A stretch of DNA of 64,000 nt from Notholithocarpus densiflorus (taxonomy: Eukaryota; Streptophyta; Magnoliopsida; Fagales; Fagaceae), in contig JARYZH020000148.1 of assembly GCA_030021035.2 (NCBI GenBank), forward strand, positions 1,036,551 through 1,100,550. Direction: 5' to 3'. The number at the start of each line of letters is the position of its first letter. The stretch's first letter is position 1. Shown one piece after another: positions 21,513-33,711 of this stretch. A program made the translations under genes and the position numbers. Below the pieces are notes generated by a model, which searched no databases, had not been told where the DNA came from, and was given only the letters and a program-made list of their open reading frames with translations.

Positions 21513-24500
21513 ATGCCGGAGCTGCCGGAAGTGGAGGCGGCGAGGCGGGCGGTGGAGGAGCACTGCCTCGGCAAGAAGATAAAGAAGGCCATAATTGCCA
21601 ACGACACCAAGGTCATCGACTCCGTCTCCGCCTCTGACTTCGAGGCCGCTCTCTTGGGCAAAACCCTAATTTCGGCCCACCGCAAGGGCAAGAATCTCTG
21701 GCTCCGCCTCGATTCACCTCCCTTCCCTTCCTTCCAATTCGGTACTCTTCTTTTCTCTCCTCCCAAAAACCCTAAATTTGAATTTACTAAGGCCGTGTTT
21801 GGCTTGTGCTTATTTATTTATTTATTTTCATAATTCGTTGTTCGCTTCACTAACATGCTTTTTAAAAACAAAAATGTACAAATTATTAATGTGGACATTT
21901 TCTTGAAAAATGTGTATACTTTAGTGTGAAAGTGAGGACATTGGAGGATTAGGATGAGTTGTAGACCCAGACATCCTAGGTTTGATCCGTGTATCCGAGG
22001 TTTACACCGTAGGAGTGGGTCCCAAGGGCTTTGCATTGGGAAAAAAAATGTTGACATTGTATGTACAAAGTGAACATTACGGAGTGTGAAACAATAATAT
22101 AATATCTCATATTAAATAGCTATCAAATGAGCTTAAATTTTCATTATTTAGCAAAAGAATTAATTTTGCTTGAGTTGGGCAAAATCACAGCTGTAAAACA
22201 TTATATACTGGCAATAAAGATAGGTTGAATTTTAAGCTAAAAACAAGCGAACAAAAAAAAAAAAAAGCACATTTTTTTGGCTTGTTTCTCTTGATTGTAG
22301 AATTTTATGATCTTTATAATTACTTTTTCTAGGCTTACTTACTTTACTTTGTTTGGTATTATGTCTTACAGGGATGTCAGGTGCTATATATATTAAGGGT
22401 GTTGCAGTTACAAAATATAAGAGGTGAGGCATGGTTGGGTATATGTGTCCTTTTTTTTTTCCCTGTATAAATATTATGTAAAATTTCCAGTGACCCGATT
22501 AAGGTTTGTCATATAATAGTTTCAATTAATTCATGGTGTTTGAAAGCGAATTGGCACAGTTTCTCAAACTCTGTTGCATTGCATACTGTCACTAAGTTAA
22601 AAAAAAAAAAAAAAGAAGGATAAGGAATAAGGAATTGCATTCAACAACTTATGGGTTCCCCCCCTTATTAGTTAAATAATGTTTCTTTGGAAAGCCAAAG
22701 CCCTTGTATGATACAAACACAAATGACAAACCCGTGCATTGCTGTAAAAAAATAAGAAACCGAAATGACAAGCTTAATCTAGACAAAACTGTATTCTTAT
22801 TCTTTTTTTATTTATTTCCTTGATCTTTGTAATTGTAGGTGTTAATTTGTCGTGTGGCTCTTGTATACTATCCATGTACTTGGTATTTGCCCTTTTTGCT
22901 TTTACTTGTAAAAAAAAAATTGTATTCCTACAGTTATGAGCTTTTCCAATCTTTGACTATAGTGGGGAAATTTTGTAATTTTATGTATACCGCCACATAT
23001 TTATATAATTGCAAGTACAAACTATATCTTGCTATATGCATAGAGCAGGACATGTATGTCTTAGATGCTCTATGCTATAAATTTGGAGTGTATAAAGCTT
23101 CATGTTCAAATAAATTCTAAATTGTTACAGAACTTTAGTCTTGATATTTCTGTTTTCAGGGCTGAGGTGAAAGTCTTTCTTTTGACATATTTTCTTGGCG
23201 TGGGTTTGTAATGCTCCTGGTGTTTGATGAAGAAGTTGCTTTTATGTGAATGCCAAATCAATGGTATTTCTGCATATTAACAAAGTAAGCCTGAAAAGGA
23301 AAAAGAAATAGAAAAAGAGTTTGATCAAGAAAAGTTCTGCTGATTTCAGAAGTTTAAAAGTGAAATAGATAATTATGTGAACTAATCAGTTTAAAGAGTT
23401 TCTCAGGAGCTTTTCATATTTGTTGGTTCTGCCAAATCTGAAACTTTTCCACAAATACAAACTGTATATAATATTGATAAAATTTTATATGTTTATTATG
23501 ATAACTATCTCAGATGATTAAACTGTTTTCAATAAATTTCTGTTTTCTTATAGGGATCACAATTTGCACAATAATTTCAAATTGTTAAATGTAATAACAG
23601 AATGTTGTACACAGGTCTGCTGTAAATGACACCGATGAATGGCCTTCCAAATATTCAAAGTTTTTTATAGAAGTAAGAATTTTGCCCCTTCCATTGATGT
23701 CAATCTTTGAGCCTATGTACACGTTTTTTTTTTTCCCTTTATTAATGACATCATTGACATGGGGTCATGCCTCACCCCAATTCTGGGAATTAATGTACTT
23801 TCATGTAGGTTATACTGTGGTTCACATCATTTATTTACAAATCCATAGTTTGAATGTCACTGTTGCGAGTGAGCTTTGGCTCAAATGTCACTTTTTCCTC
23901 CCACAATAATGGATGGAGGGCAAGGTGGGTTCAAAATCCACTAAAACTAGGTGTATATAACTTACCAAGAAAAAACTAGATGAATGTTGTTTTTATTAGA
24001 ATACACGTCTGTAATGTATATTTGTCTGTTCTCAAGTTTTTTACTTATCTCATTACATTTATTTATTTAGTATAATTTTAAAATGTATATATATTTTTTG
24101 GGTAATAAGTAAAGAACTCATTAGAAAAGCAAAAAATTGGTGCAACCCAAGTACACTAGAAGTATACAAGAGAGTGACCGATAGTTAAGAACAAAAATTA
24201 CAAAGATCAAGCATCTCAAGTAATTAATTAGCTTGTTGTAAATTTATCTCTTTGTAAAAAGATGCACAAGGTCTCACAAAGCATATAACAAAGTTCGGTC
24301 CATCTAGTTGTATTCTTCTTGTTTTTAGTATTTGAGTGGGTGGCATTTTATGTTGTTTTGTCCTCACACGTGTCATTCACACCATTTTGTAAGCTAATAT
24401 ATGGATTTCTCTCTCTCTCTCTCTCTGAAATGATGAGATTGCACTCTTATGACTTTAAGATCTTTTGCATATATTTGAACACTTGATTAGTATTATAACT

Positions 24501-27500
24501 CATTGAATGTCCTTGTGCAGCTAGATGATGGTTTGGAGCTGTCTTTCACAGACAAGAGGCGCTTTGCTAAAGTCCGCTTACTCAAAGATGTATTATTATA
24601 TCATTTGCTAATCAGCTTGAAGATTTCCATGGTCTTTCTTGTATTTATTTTATGAAACTTTATAGGAATTTTATTAAGCTTTCCCAATGGCTTTGTTGAT
24701 ACAGCCAGCTGCAGTGTCCCCCATATCTGAGCTTGGCCCTGATGCATTATTGGAGCCTATGACTGTTGATGAATTTACTGAATCGTTGAGCAAGAAGAAA
24801 ATCGCAATTAAGGCTTTATTACTTGACCAGGTTAAAGCTGCTTTGCTCACTTTCTTTGCTGTTCCTAAGACTGTCATGCCTAGAAATCTCTAGATGATTT
24901 CTGCAGAAGTCAGATTTATGCAATCTGTGAATGTTTTCTTGGGAACATCAGTTTTATGCATTTATCCATGTAGTCTCTTCTATTTCCCCCCAATATGGTT
25001 AGATGTGTGCAATTTTTTACCCCATAAACTTTGAAGTGATGTGATCAATGTGTTAAGCTTAATTATGTATCAATGTCCTAAGCGTGTGGCGTTCTTTCTG
25101 TGGACTGCTGCACATGGTCGGATCCTCACTTTGGATAATCTAATGCTTAAGGGTCGCCCTTTGGCTAATTGGTGTTGTATGTGTTGTTGTGATGGGGAGT
25201 CGGTAGACCACCTTCTTCTTCATTGTCCTGTTACTCATTCCCTATGGGCTTTCATGCTTCAGGCTTTTGGTATTCATTGGGTTATGCCGGGTTCGGTGGC
25301 GGGTTTGTTATCTAGTTGGCATCAGTGGCTTGGGAAGCATAATTCGGAGATTTGGGATTTGGTTTCAGGGTGCTTAATGTGGATTGTGTGGTTGGAGCAA
25401 AATCGTCGATCTTTTGAAGATAAAGAGAAAACGTTGGAGGAGTTAAAGATTTTATGCCAACACAGTCTAATGGAGTGGTCTCGTTGTTGGGGTTTTACTG
25501 AGTGTTCTTCTCTCTTTGAGTTTTTGCCTTCCCTTAGCTTAGTTTCCTGACATCTCTCTTGCTGTTGTGTTGTGTTGTGTTGCTGTTGTGTTGTGTTGCT
25601 GTTGTGTTGTGTTGTTGTTCATCATCATGAACATCTTGTAATTCTCATTTATTTATTTTCCCTCTTTAATATAAGTTTTCTGTTTACCTATCAAAAAAAA
25701 AAAGAGTATTTTGAAGGATTAGCTTAATGACAATCTGGATGAGATTTCATTCTTGCATATAGTGTTATGACTTCTGAGATGTAATTTAGAGCTAACATAT
25801 GGATTGTGACAAAGTAGATTAGTAATTTAGTATTATGGATTCATGTCCTTTTTTTTTCTTCTCGTATATGACCTCTTGTAATGTCTTTTTCAAGCATTTA
25901 AACTAACCAGTTGCAAGATTTTCTCTTTGGTTGAGTTGATCGTAATGATTTTGGACTCCATATACTAATTAGACTCTTTGTTGCCACTTTCTATATCCAG
26001 ATATGTGTAACTGAATTAGGGTCTTGTTTAGTTTGCAAGAATTGGAATTGAATAGTTATTCCCTTGGAATAGCTATTAAATTTTTGGTTGTATTTTCATT
26101 ACAAGGAGTTTCTTAGAATAGTTATTCCCTGTAAGGATTCCCCCTCCCCTCCCCACCCAAAAAAAAAAAAAAAAACTTTTGCTATCTCTATTCTCTCCCT
26201 AAAAAGTTTTGCTTCTCTCTCTCTTTGGTGTAATTATTGGTTGCAATAATCTTTGCTGTATATTATAAATATTGATTTCATAGCATTTGCTATATATTGT
26301 AATTATTGGTTTTATAGTCGCTTCCCTAATAGTGTGATAAATGTTTATTAGTTTTTTGTTGTAGTTTTTTAGGGCTTTCAATAGTCTTTTCTGTAAAAGT
26401 ATAATAGATCTTTATAGCCTTTCTCAGGTTTTGCAAGCTAACAAGGTTTTCTCAATTCTAGAAGAATTGATTTTTGCTCTTCATTACCACTTTACTTGGC
26501 AAGCTAATTAAAATTTTTCAAGTCTTGCAAAACTGTTGACAGGTATACACCTAATCAACTTCTATTATCCTTCAAAAGAAATTACACTCATATTTTTTCA
26601 GAAAACATGTATAACTTTCTAAAAAACATGTATTTTTCTTTGGTTAGATTTACTAATTTGGTCCAACTATTGGGCTGGTTTCTCAACTATTAATTATGTC
26701 AATTTAGTCCATTGCCTTTCAAAACCTGGTTAATTTTATCCTTGGGTCTATTCTCTGTTTAAATTATACAAAAATTAATAGTTGAAGTGGACTTGATTTT
26801 TTAAATTTTATACTTTTTATAATAACCTTTTTAATAAGTGATATGATTTTGGTGAAAAATGAAGCTACCTTATGCTTACAAGACATATTTGTAGTATAGC
26901 AAAAAGAATTACAAATGAATAGGAGTGACATTTGGAAAGAAAGGGAATGAATGAAATCTACCACATTTTCAATATTGATAGTCCCTAAGGCACAAGACCA
27001 TTCAAACAAATTCCAAGTAAAAGATGACTTAACTTGGACCACTGAAACAATTCAAATAAAAACCTTTTAACATATCTCCCATTTGCCACACTAGTTAATT
27101 TTGTTATAATATAAAGGGAGATTCAATTTAAGAATGAAATTGACCTGATTTTGAAAGTTGAAGGACTAAATTGACACAATTAATAGTTGATGGGGGGCTT
27201 ACATTGACACAATTAATAACTGAGAGGAGTTCAATACCAATGAATACTAACCATGAAAAAAGAAAACATATAAACAAAAGAGTCTAAATTGATCACTCCA
27301 TGTGATTGACTCAAGCAGGGGAACCGTTCTTAGTTTACTTTTCCATTTGTCTGATTCCATTTAACCTTATGATTTTTAGATTTCCTTGGAGTACAATCTG
27401 TGCTTTGAAGGTTCAAGCATTAGAATAACCTTGTTAATTTTCATTTTTCTCATATATAAATGTTTGCAGAGTTATATTGCAGGCATAGGCAATTGGATTG

Positions 27501-27810
27501 CAGATGAAGTGCTATATCAAGTAAGTCTGTTCTTTATATCTGATATCAATTAAATTTTATTTTCAACTATGACTTACGATTCAGATTTGTGTCTTTAGTT
27601 TGGAACTCATTCTGAGATATTTGGTTATGCCTTTTGAGTTTCATACTTTCATATTTCTTCAGCTGGATGTATATAATTCAAGAATATTAAATGTTTGTTG
27701 GCTTCATGCTGTAACTTTTATTTTTGTAGCTGCCAATGAGCTCTAGCTCAAATGGTAATTCCTCCTCTTTTAATAGTGACCCACTGGGTGCATGTGTAAC
27801 TTACCAATAA

Positions 27811-27845
<35 letters not shown>

Positions 27846-28521
27846 CTCTTCTGCAATTTGAATTGTGGACTTCAGTGACAAACTTTTTATATTTCCTCAC
27901 AGGCAAGAATTCATCCACTGCAAAGCTCTGCCAGCATGTCCAAAGAAAACTGTGCAACTTTGCACAAGTGCATAAAAGAGGTGGGTTATAGTCTTTTGTT
28001 CTGGACCATTTCCTAGCAATTTAGAAACATTGTTTTGTGGATCATGCATTCTTCATTAAAAATATAGAGGACAATACATTTAGGTTATTCAATATGCGGT
28101 TAGAGTTGATGCCGACAGCAGTCGCTTTCCTCTTGAGTGGATTTTTCATTTTCGATGGGACAAAAAGCCTGGAAAAGTTAATGGTAAGATACTTCTATTA
28201 TATGTGATCATTTTGACGGAAGAATTGATTTTACAGGTCATTGAGAAAGCAATTGAAGTTGGGGCAGATAGTAGTCAGTTTCCTAAAAACTGGATATTTC
28301 ATTCCCGTGAAAAGAAGTCTGGGGCTTTTGTTGATGGTTTGGCTCCTGATCTTTTGTGATATCTCATATAAAACTATAGTAAATTTGTTGTGGATTGTAT
28401 GCATACTTGTGCAATATATCGTATTTGGTGATCTTCAAAATAGAGAAAAGACTACTTTTATCACTAGAACTATTCAAATCATAACCAACTTGATAAAATA
28501 AAATAATTAAATCATAAAACA

Positions 28522-28569
<48 letters not shown>

Positions 28570-29792
28570 GAAATAGACCGCTCCAACAACGGAACTCAAG
28601 ATGTTTCGAAGGGAAGGAACGGTCTATATATCAGAATTTAAATCTCTTCTTCTTCACACCTTGTTGGAGTGGAGTTCTTCCTTTAATCTTTTTCCTTGTT
28701 CTAATTTTTTAGAAATGCTTGATCTTTGTAATTTATGTGTTTGATGTACTGTTATCCATGTACACCCCTGGTGTACCTGGACTTTTGATTAATACAATTC
28801 CGTTATTTATCCAAAAATAAAATAAAAATGGTCAATTCTCCTTCAAAACACATGGCAAACGCCTCTACTTCCGAATGTTTTGTGCTCTCCATTTTAAGCA
28901 ATTGACTCTCTAGTTTTTTTATTACTATTATATATCATCTGCTGTCTTTTGAATTTCTAGTTAGTTTGATGATGTCCTAAGACCAATGTCAAACTTGAAG
29001 GATCCAGATTATTATCAATTCAACAACTTTCTTTTCTACTTTCATTCCCCCCCAAATTGCGTATTAAGTACTGTTGGTGTGTAGTTACGTGTGTGGTTGT
29101 ATTAAACTATTAATCAAATATTTTATGATTAGGTAATGAATATTCAACTGTGGGCAAGTATAACTTAATCTGTAGGATTTAAAATCGAAAACTTCAGCTG
29201 TCAAAACTGTAAGAGATTTTTGGATGCATGGCAGTAGAAAGTTCCATTTCTGATCCTATATTGATGTCTCAAAATCTTAATAGGGGTTGTAAAGAATCAT
29301 GCTAATATAAGAATCTTGAAGAGTAATCTTGTAGCCAAAAGAAAGGAAGGGATTAGAAATGGAAATTCTTCTCTTACATGGGAAACCTGCTTCCTTGTAC
29401 AAATTACATGAAAACGATTTTGTTGAGCATTTCTCACTATTAAATATGCTATAGGAGATATGAGAGGAATTATTATCAATGATTATCGCTTCCCACTACA
29501 TCTACTTGTTTGTGCTTCTAAAGCATATGAATGGAAGATGCATTCTAAGCCCACAAATACTAGCCTAATGTGCTCATTTCAGGTCCACATATACATGGTT
29601 GAATTAGTAATAATTAAGACAAAACATTTTCTTATTTTATATTGGATAATGTTATGGTATGATATATAATAAATTTTTTTTAACATCTGCCTTGGTTTCT
29701 GTAGACAATTCTAATAAAGTAAATTAATTAATTTGAATTGGCCAGCTTGGATGATATTTCAAATTTAGAAAACCTAGCTAGTCTATCAGTGG

Positions 29793-29841
<49 letters not shown>

Positions 29842-30707
29842 ATAAGTAGGATTTCATGTAAAATTTGAATTCTCATTGCAAATAATGATTTATTGGCCCT
29901 TCCACATGTTAGTGTTGAATATCCATTCATTTGATAGGCTTCTTTTCTAATCAAAATTCTTTCAAGCGCAAGGCTGTTGTGAGGGTGTCTATGTAAAGCT
30001 TGATAAGGTCTCTTATGTTATATATATATATATATTTATATATATTAGTGGGTTGGTGGGAGGGTGTGTTAGATCAAATAAACTAGGTTTATTTGTAATC
30101 AAGAAAGAATAGGTCAGTTTCTTATTTTGTTTTTGGAGCACATTTTAACCTTTGCTTTTAGAATATTAGACAGATATTTATGAAATTCCATGTAATGTTT
30201 GACAGGGAAGAAAATTGATTTTATCAATGCTGGTGGCAGGGTATGTCACTCTCAAACAAGACCCGTTTATGTTTTATTGTTTTATTTTGTGGTTGACGTG
30301 CTGAGTGTGGTTTTTGGTCTTAGACAACAGCCTATGTACCAGAGTTGCAAAAGCTAAGTGGAAACCAAGCTACAAAAGTCGCAGCTGAACCAAGAAAGAG
30401 AACTTCAAAGAGAAAAAGTGGTGGGAATGATGACACTGATGAACTGTCAAACGAGGAAGAGAAAACTGTTGAAACTGATCAACTGAAGAAAGGACCGAAG
30501 CCTAGAGGTCGAGGAAAAAAGCCTCCAATGAAAAGAAAATCTGATGACAGTGATGATGACGAGGCTGGTGATGATAATAGTGATGATGGTGAAGTTCAAA
30601 AGAAGACAACGAAAAAAACCACTACTAAGCAGGCTAAGGCAGAGAAGGCATCCAAGAAAAAGGTGCAAAGCAGTCAAAATAGTAAGAAGCCAAAGAAAGC
30701 AAAGTAG
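21513..30707 (+). CDS. FPG1: Formamidopyrimidine-DNA glycosylase (FPG/MutM homologue), ten coding exons
   Basis: Exons: 21513-21741, 22372-22423, 23615-23672, 24521-24589, 24705-24830, 27470-27520, 27903-27980, 28084-28183, 30206-30240, 30324-30707; total 393 residues, no stops. The protein removes 8-oxoguanine and ring-opened purines in base-excision repair and nicks the resulting abasic site. It starts MPELPEVEAARRAVE: Pro2 is the catalytic nucleophile after Met removal and Glu3 the acid. Lys60 in RKGKNLWL is the conserved DNA-contact lysine. The H2TH motif is in exons 6-7 (GIGNWIADEVLYQARIHP). As in other plant FPGs there is no Cys zinc finger; GGRTTAYVPEL takes its place. The last 110 residues are a Lys/Asp/Glu-rich tail, probably for nuclear localisation and DNA contact. 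The introns hold SINE and LINE copies. A second version of exon 8 lies at 28237-28336. Confidence 0.95.
21945..22055 (+). mobile_element. Possible SINE-like insertion in FPG intron 1
   Basis: A TAGGTTTGATCCG block resembles a Pol III B box, and the segment ends in TTGGGAAAAAAAATG. An A box is not clear and no target duplication was established. Confidence 0.3.
23868..23978 (+). mobile_element. tRNA-derived SINE in FPG intron 3
   Basis: GAGCTTTGGCTCAAATGTCA resembles an A box and GTGGGTTCAAAATCCA a B box. The copy ends TATAACTTACCAAGAAAAAA, the same terminal word found in the copy at 27736. About 110 bp. Confidence 0.65.
24093..24310 (-). mobile_element. LINE 3' end fragment in FPG intron 3
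   Basis: Read on the minus strand it ends in a LINE-like TTACTTATTACCCAAAAAA, the tail word shared with other LINE ends in this window (TACCTATCAAAAAA at 25693). The body contains CAACCCAAGTACACTAGAAG in + orientation. No coding sequence remains. Confidence 0.5.
25041..25704 (+). mobile_element. 5'-truncated L1-like LINE (zinc-binding RT tail) in FPG intron 5
   Basis: An open frame (25041-25550) encodes the zf-RVT domain found downstream of LINE reverse transcriptase: RVAFFLWTAAHGRILTLDNL, CCMCCCDGESVDHLLLHCPV and LMWIVWLEQNRRSFED. A 3' untranslated part with GTTGTGTTGTGTTGC repeats (25558-25620) leads to TACCTATCAAAAAAAAAAA at 25693-25703. It lies in the sense direction of FPG inside the 2.6-kb intron 5. 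Confidence 0.85.
26650..27240. mobile_element. MITE with long inverted repeats in FPG intron 5
   Basis: The left arm has CTCAACTATTAATTATGTCA, ATTTAGTCCATTGCCTTTCA and AAACCTGGTTAATTT; the right arm is the reverse complement with a small internal duplication of ATTGACACAATTAATA. No coding capacity. Probably Mutator-like because of the arm length. Confidence 0.65.
27736..27842 (+). mobile_element. tRNA-derived SINE in FPG intron 6
   Basis: GAGCTCTAGCTCAAATGGTA is an A-box-like start and GTGTAACTTACCAATAA the 3' end, here followed by a TA microsatellite instead of a plain A tail. It is the same family as 23868-23978. Confidence 0.65.
28237..28336 (+). CDS. FPG1: Alternative exon 8 (8b) of FPG
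   Basis: This segment begins after TTGATTTTACAG and encodes VIEKAIEVGADSSQFPKN, WIFHSREKK and AFVDG. It is a duplicate of exon 8a (28084-28183; VIQYAVRVDADSSRFPLE, WIFHFRWDKK, KVNG): about 18 of 34 residues agree, and both are exactly 100 nt and leave the same phase, so either joins exon 9 in frame. The gap between 8a and 8b is only 53 nt, probably too short to be spliced as an intron, which would force a choice of one or the other. The 8b donor (G/GTTTGG) is weaker than that of 8a (G/GTAAGA). Arabidopsis FPG is known to give two products by alternative splicing in this part of the gene. Confidence 0.85.
28522..28567. repeat. AAT trinucleotide microsatellite
   Basis: Fifteen or so uninterrupted TAA/AAT units in FPG intron 8. 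Confidence 0.95.
28568..28824 (+). mobile_element. LINE 3' end in FPG intron 8
   Basis: The stretch ends with GTACACCCCTGGTGTACCTG, then TTTTGATTAATACAATTCCG and TTATTTATCCAAAAATAAA, which resembles the 3' untranslated end of plant L1-like LINEs. No coding part. Confidence 0.5.
29791..29857. mobile_element. Micro-insertion: AT tract plus TTGATAAGTA between 9-bp direct repeats
   Basis: GGATTTCAT occurs at 29791-29799 and 29849-29857. Between them are an AT dinucleotide tract and TTGATAAGTA. GATAAGTA preceded by a T/TA tract is the reverse complement of the LINE tail TACTTATC plus A tract. Confidence 0.6.
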
Positions 30708-32397
30708 GTAGCTATTGAGATATTTAGAAGGCAGTCAATCCCAGATGTGTTTTGGAGGAATGGAATGACGTATTTACTGTTGTAACTATTGTTAATAGTT
30801 CAACCTTTTTGTCATGGAATTTGGTCAGTCTTGATATTGTGGCTGCCTTGCTTGTGAATTTCATGACTTCTGTTATGTGGTAACTTCTATAAGATACTTG
30901 GAAGCTTGGGATTACTCGTTCAATTGCACCTAAGAAATGTTTTGGTGTATAATGTATGAAATGTTCAATTTACTCCGAAAGTGGTATTGCTATCTTCTGC
31001 CTTGAAAAAAGGAAAAAAGAAAAAGAAAAAACAAGAATCTCCCTGGTTTTTAAGGGTGGCAGATAGTTCAGCTTAGCTTCATCTTGGTTTTTGTGTTCAA
31101 TTGCAGATCGCACAAAATACATTTAGAAAATTCTTGAACTATTACTGCATTTCCTGATTTGTAAAAATTAAAATGTATTACCGAACTTCAATCCTTTGGT
31201 AAAATCTGAAATTTTAAATAATCAAATGCTGACGAACTTTTTAAGAAGTCTGCTATACGAGTTTGTGCGCATTGCAGCAATGAACTGAAAATTGCAACTT
31301 ATAATGAGATCAAATGACAGGGATGGGGTTATGATTACTTGGCTTATTAGATGGTTTTCCTTACCTCACCATATGCAATTTAAAAAAATTCTGGGGTTTT
31401 CCTCTTGATTCAGACTCAGTGTTTCTGGAAAAACTCTTGCTAGAAGAATATAGCCATGACTTATAAATATATTTATATAAATTTTCTTTAATGATAAAAA
31501 GAATGCTTGCAAGTGTGGTCACTGTTTTTGCATTATGACATAGAATTACCTAGTCACTAATGAGGCTTGCCTGCCATTACTTGTATCCACAACTTTAGGA
31601 CTTGTAGGTATGACAGGTTATGAGTACTTCCTATCACTAGGCCACCTTTGTAGGTGGTGAATATGGTCATGGCTTGTGGATGAGTTATGAGTACCATATG
31701 TATTTCATAAATCAAGTTAATATTTTGTAGATCATGCATCTAGTTGGACCAGACCACTAGTAGCTTAGCAAATTTAAGTGACTTGAATTGGATTCTAGTC
31801 ATCCCCATTCTCTAAATCATAGTACATATATATTTCATAAATCAAGTTAATATTTTGTAGATCATGCATCTAGTTGGACCAAACCACTATTAGCTTAGCA
31901 AATTTAAGTGACTGGAGTTGGATTCTAGTCATCTTCATTCTCTAAATCATAGTACATAAGCAAGGGAAGCATTACCCTGAAGCAGCGGACACCGAGATTG
32001 AATAGAGCAAGATCACTAGAGAATTCAAATATTCATTTATAAGGTGGTTGAAGCTCACCAATTACATTTATTGTCACAATAACTTGTAAGCTTTATGTAA
32101 TTAAACTTGTAGTACTTTTAGCATTTTTTTTTGTAAAATTTTTATTGGGAGTTTAATATCAAAATTTTTCATTCATCCCAAGTTGGGATTTATGCATTTG
32201 TCAATTTGGTTTACGTGTTTCGCAATCATTGAAATAGAGTTGGGTAAGGGTTACTTTATTTTAATAAAACAATGAGTTTTAATTAGTTTTAATTTGCAAA
32301 ATAATCAAATTAAAAATATATTTATAGTGATGACAGGACTGGAAAGCAATGTTAAGAGTAAAGACAAGATTGAAAGGAATAAATTCACTTTCAAAGC
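30708..32397. other. FPG 3' untranslated and intergenic DNA, with one tandem duplication
   Basis: The first 250-300 bp after the FPG stop are the probable 3' untranslated region; they are copied at 41.6-41.8 kb. No other gene is recognised up to 32397. Confidence 0.5.
31691..31956. repeat. 130-bp tandem duplication
   Basis: TATTTCATAAATCAAGTTAA with about 110 further bases occurs at 31701 and again at 31831 with only a few differences. Confidence 0.9.
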
Positions 32398-32990
32398 TTG
32401 TGCTGGAATTCGCCTTATGCTAAACTAAACTCGGATGGCTCCTCCCGTGGTAACCTGAGAATGGCTGGCAGTGGGGGCATTATCGGTGACAAGTACAACT
32501 ACGAAACTTGGATTAAACGCTATTCTAGAGCCATATGTATTGCTAACAGTATAATTTCAGAGCTACGGGGTCTAAGAGATAGGTTGATTCTTTGTTTCCA
32601 ACTTCAACTAGATGCCATAGATATTGAACAAGCTGCAAAGGTTGCGGTCTGCCTTATAAAGCATCTGAATTACTTGGTGAATTTGTCTTCTCTTGTTGAT
32701 GATTGTAGGGACCTTCATAGGCCTAGGCAAACAAGCCTGCTAATGCACTTGCTAAAAGGGGTGTCAGACGAATTCAAGATTTTGTGTGTTTTTTTTTTTT
32801 TTTTTTTTTTTTTTGAGGAAACAAGATTTTGTGTTTTTGTTAAATTGAATCCACTTCCAATGCTTTGTTGTTATTATATTTGGATATTTTGGGCATGTAT
32901 TATGAAAGATGCGGTGTGTCTTGTAAGTGTAACCATACTATTATTGTTTAATGAAGTATCCTTACTAACAAAAAAATTTGATTGTAAAAA
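32398..32990 (+). pseudogene. RNase H-like fragment (RVT_3 type), broken
   Basis: The frame reads KLNSDGSSRGNLRMAGSGGI and then SELRGLRDRLILCFQL, the first catalytic Asp and the Glu of the plant RNase H-like domain often attached to LINE reverse transcriptases, followed by LVDDCRDL. The usual ANxxADALA motif is only visible in another frame (CCTGCTAATGCACTTGCTAA), so a frame shift has occurred. A poly-T insertion at 32788-32821 interrupts the tail. Probably the end of an old LINE or a stray RNase H-like gene. Confidence 0.65.
32775..32834. mobile_element. Micro-insertion: poly-T plus GAGGAAA between 13-bp direct repeats
   Basis: CAAGATTTTGTGT occurs exactly at 32775-32787 and 32822-32834. 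The 34 bases between are G, a T tract and GAGGAAA. Confidence 0.75.
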
Positions 32991-32999
32991 TATTAGTTG

Positions 33000-33710
33000 A
33001 AATTAATAAGAAAATAAACAAGCAATTAAGTAGAAAATCAAACAATCATCATGGTGTAGATCCAATAGATTTGAAATACTATCGTATGAGTAATGTTACA
33101 GATACTACAAATTTTACAACATTAAGCTTACCAACTAATGTGTAACAAATCATAAAGAGACCATTCAAATTAGAGTTGAGCATGAAACTCTCCTGACCTG
33201 ACCCGAATTGAAGGGCTTTGGGTGGGTCAGGAGGATTTTTGGGTCAGGTTCGAGTCTTGGACATAGGGTTTCAGTTTTAACTTGACTTGCCTGATCCTTC
33301 TTATTATTTTTTTTCATACACCTTGGGTGCTTTTGATGCTATATTAATATATTGTTCTCAAACCCAAAAAATATCATCTTTTGAAAATTATATACACACA
33401 CTAGAGTATGTGTTTAGAGGCTCTTCTATTTTTTTTGGGTAAAAGTTAATAATTTGCATCTATTATAATTTAGAAATATATATTTTATTTTTCAAACAAA
33501 TAAAAAAAAGATAAATTTTAGAGATAAGCAGTAACTGTAATTTCTTTTTTAAACGGGAAAAAAATCTTAAATTTTAGGAATTATCTTTTTGAATTCAAAA
33601 TGAAATTTGTTATTTGACATTTATGACCTTATTTCTAAATGAAGTTACCCTTCATTAATGAGGGTATTTTTTTACTACATAAAAATCCAGTTGAAAAAGA
33701 AGAATCTTAC
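33000..33710. other. AT-rich intergenic DNA, no gene recognised
   Basis: No supported feature; GGGTCAGG words near 33225-33250 are simple low-copy repeats. Confidence 0.35.
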
Positions 33711-33711
33711 C

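Noticed and set aside
21500..21766. Open frame antisense to FPG exon 1
   Set aside because: Shadow of the GC-rich first exon; the sense strand has a clear protein family.
23868..23978. A-box and B-box as a tRNA gene
   Set aside because: No cloverleaf can be drawn and the segment ends in an A tract; it is a SINE.
24687..24893. A separate small gene starting MALLIQPAAVSPISE
   Set aside because: It is FPG exon 5 read with part of its flanking introns.
30447..30677. Open frame antisense to FPG exon 10
   Set aside because: By-product of the Lys/Asp-rich tail codons on the sense strand.
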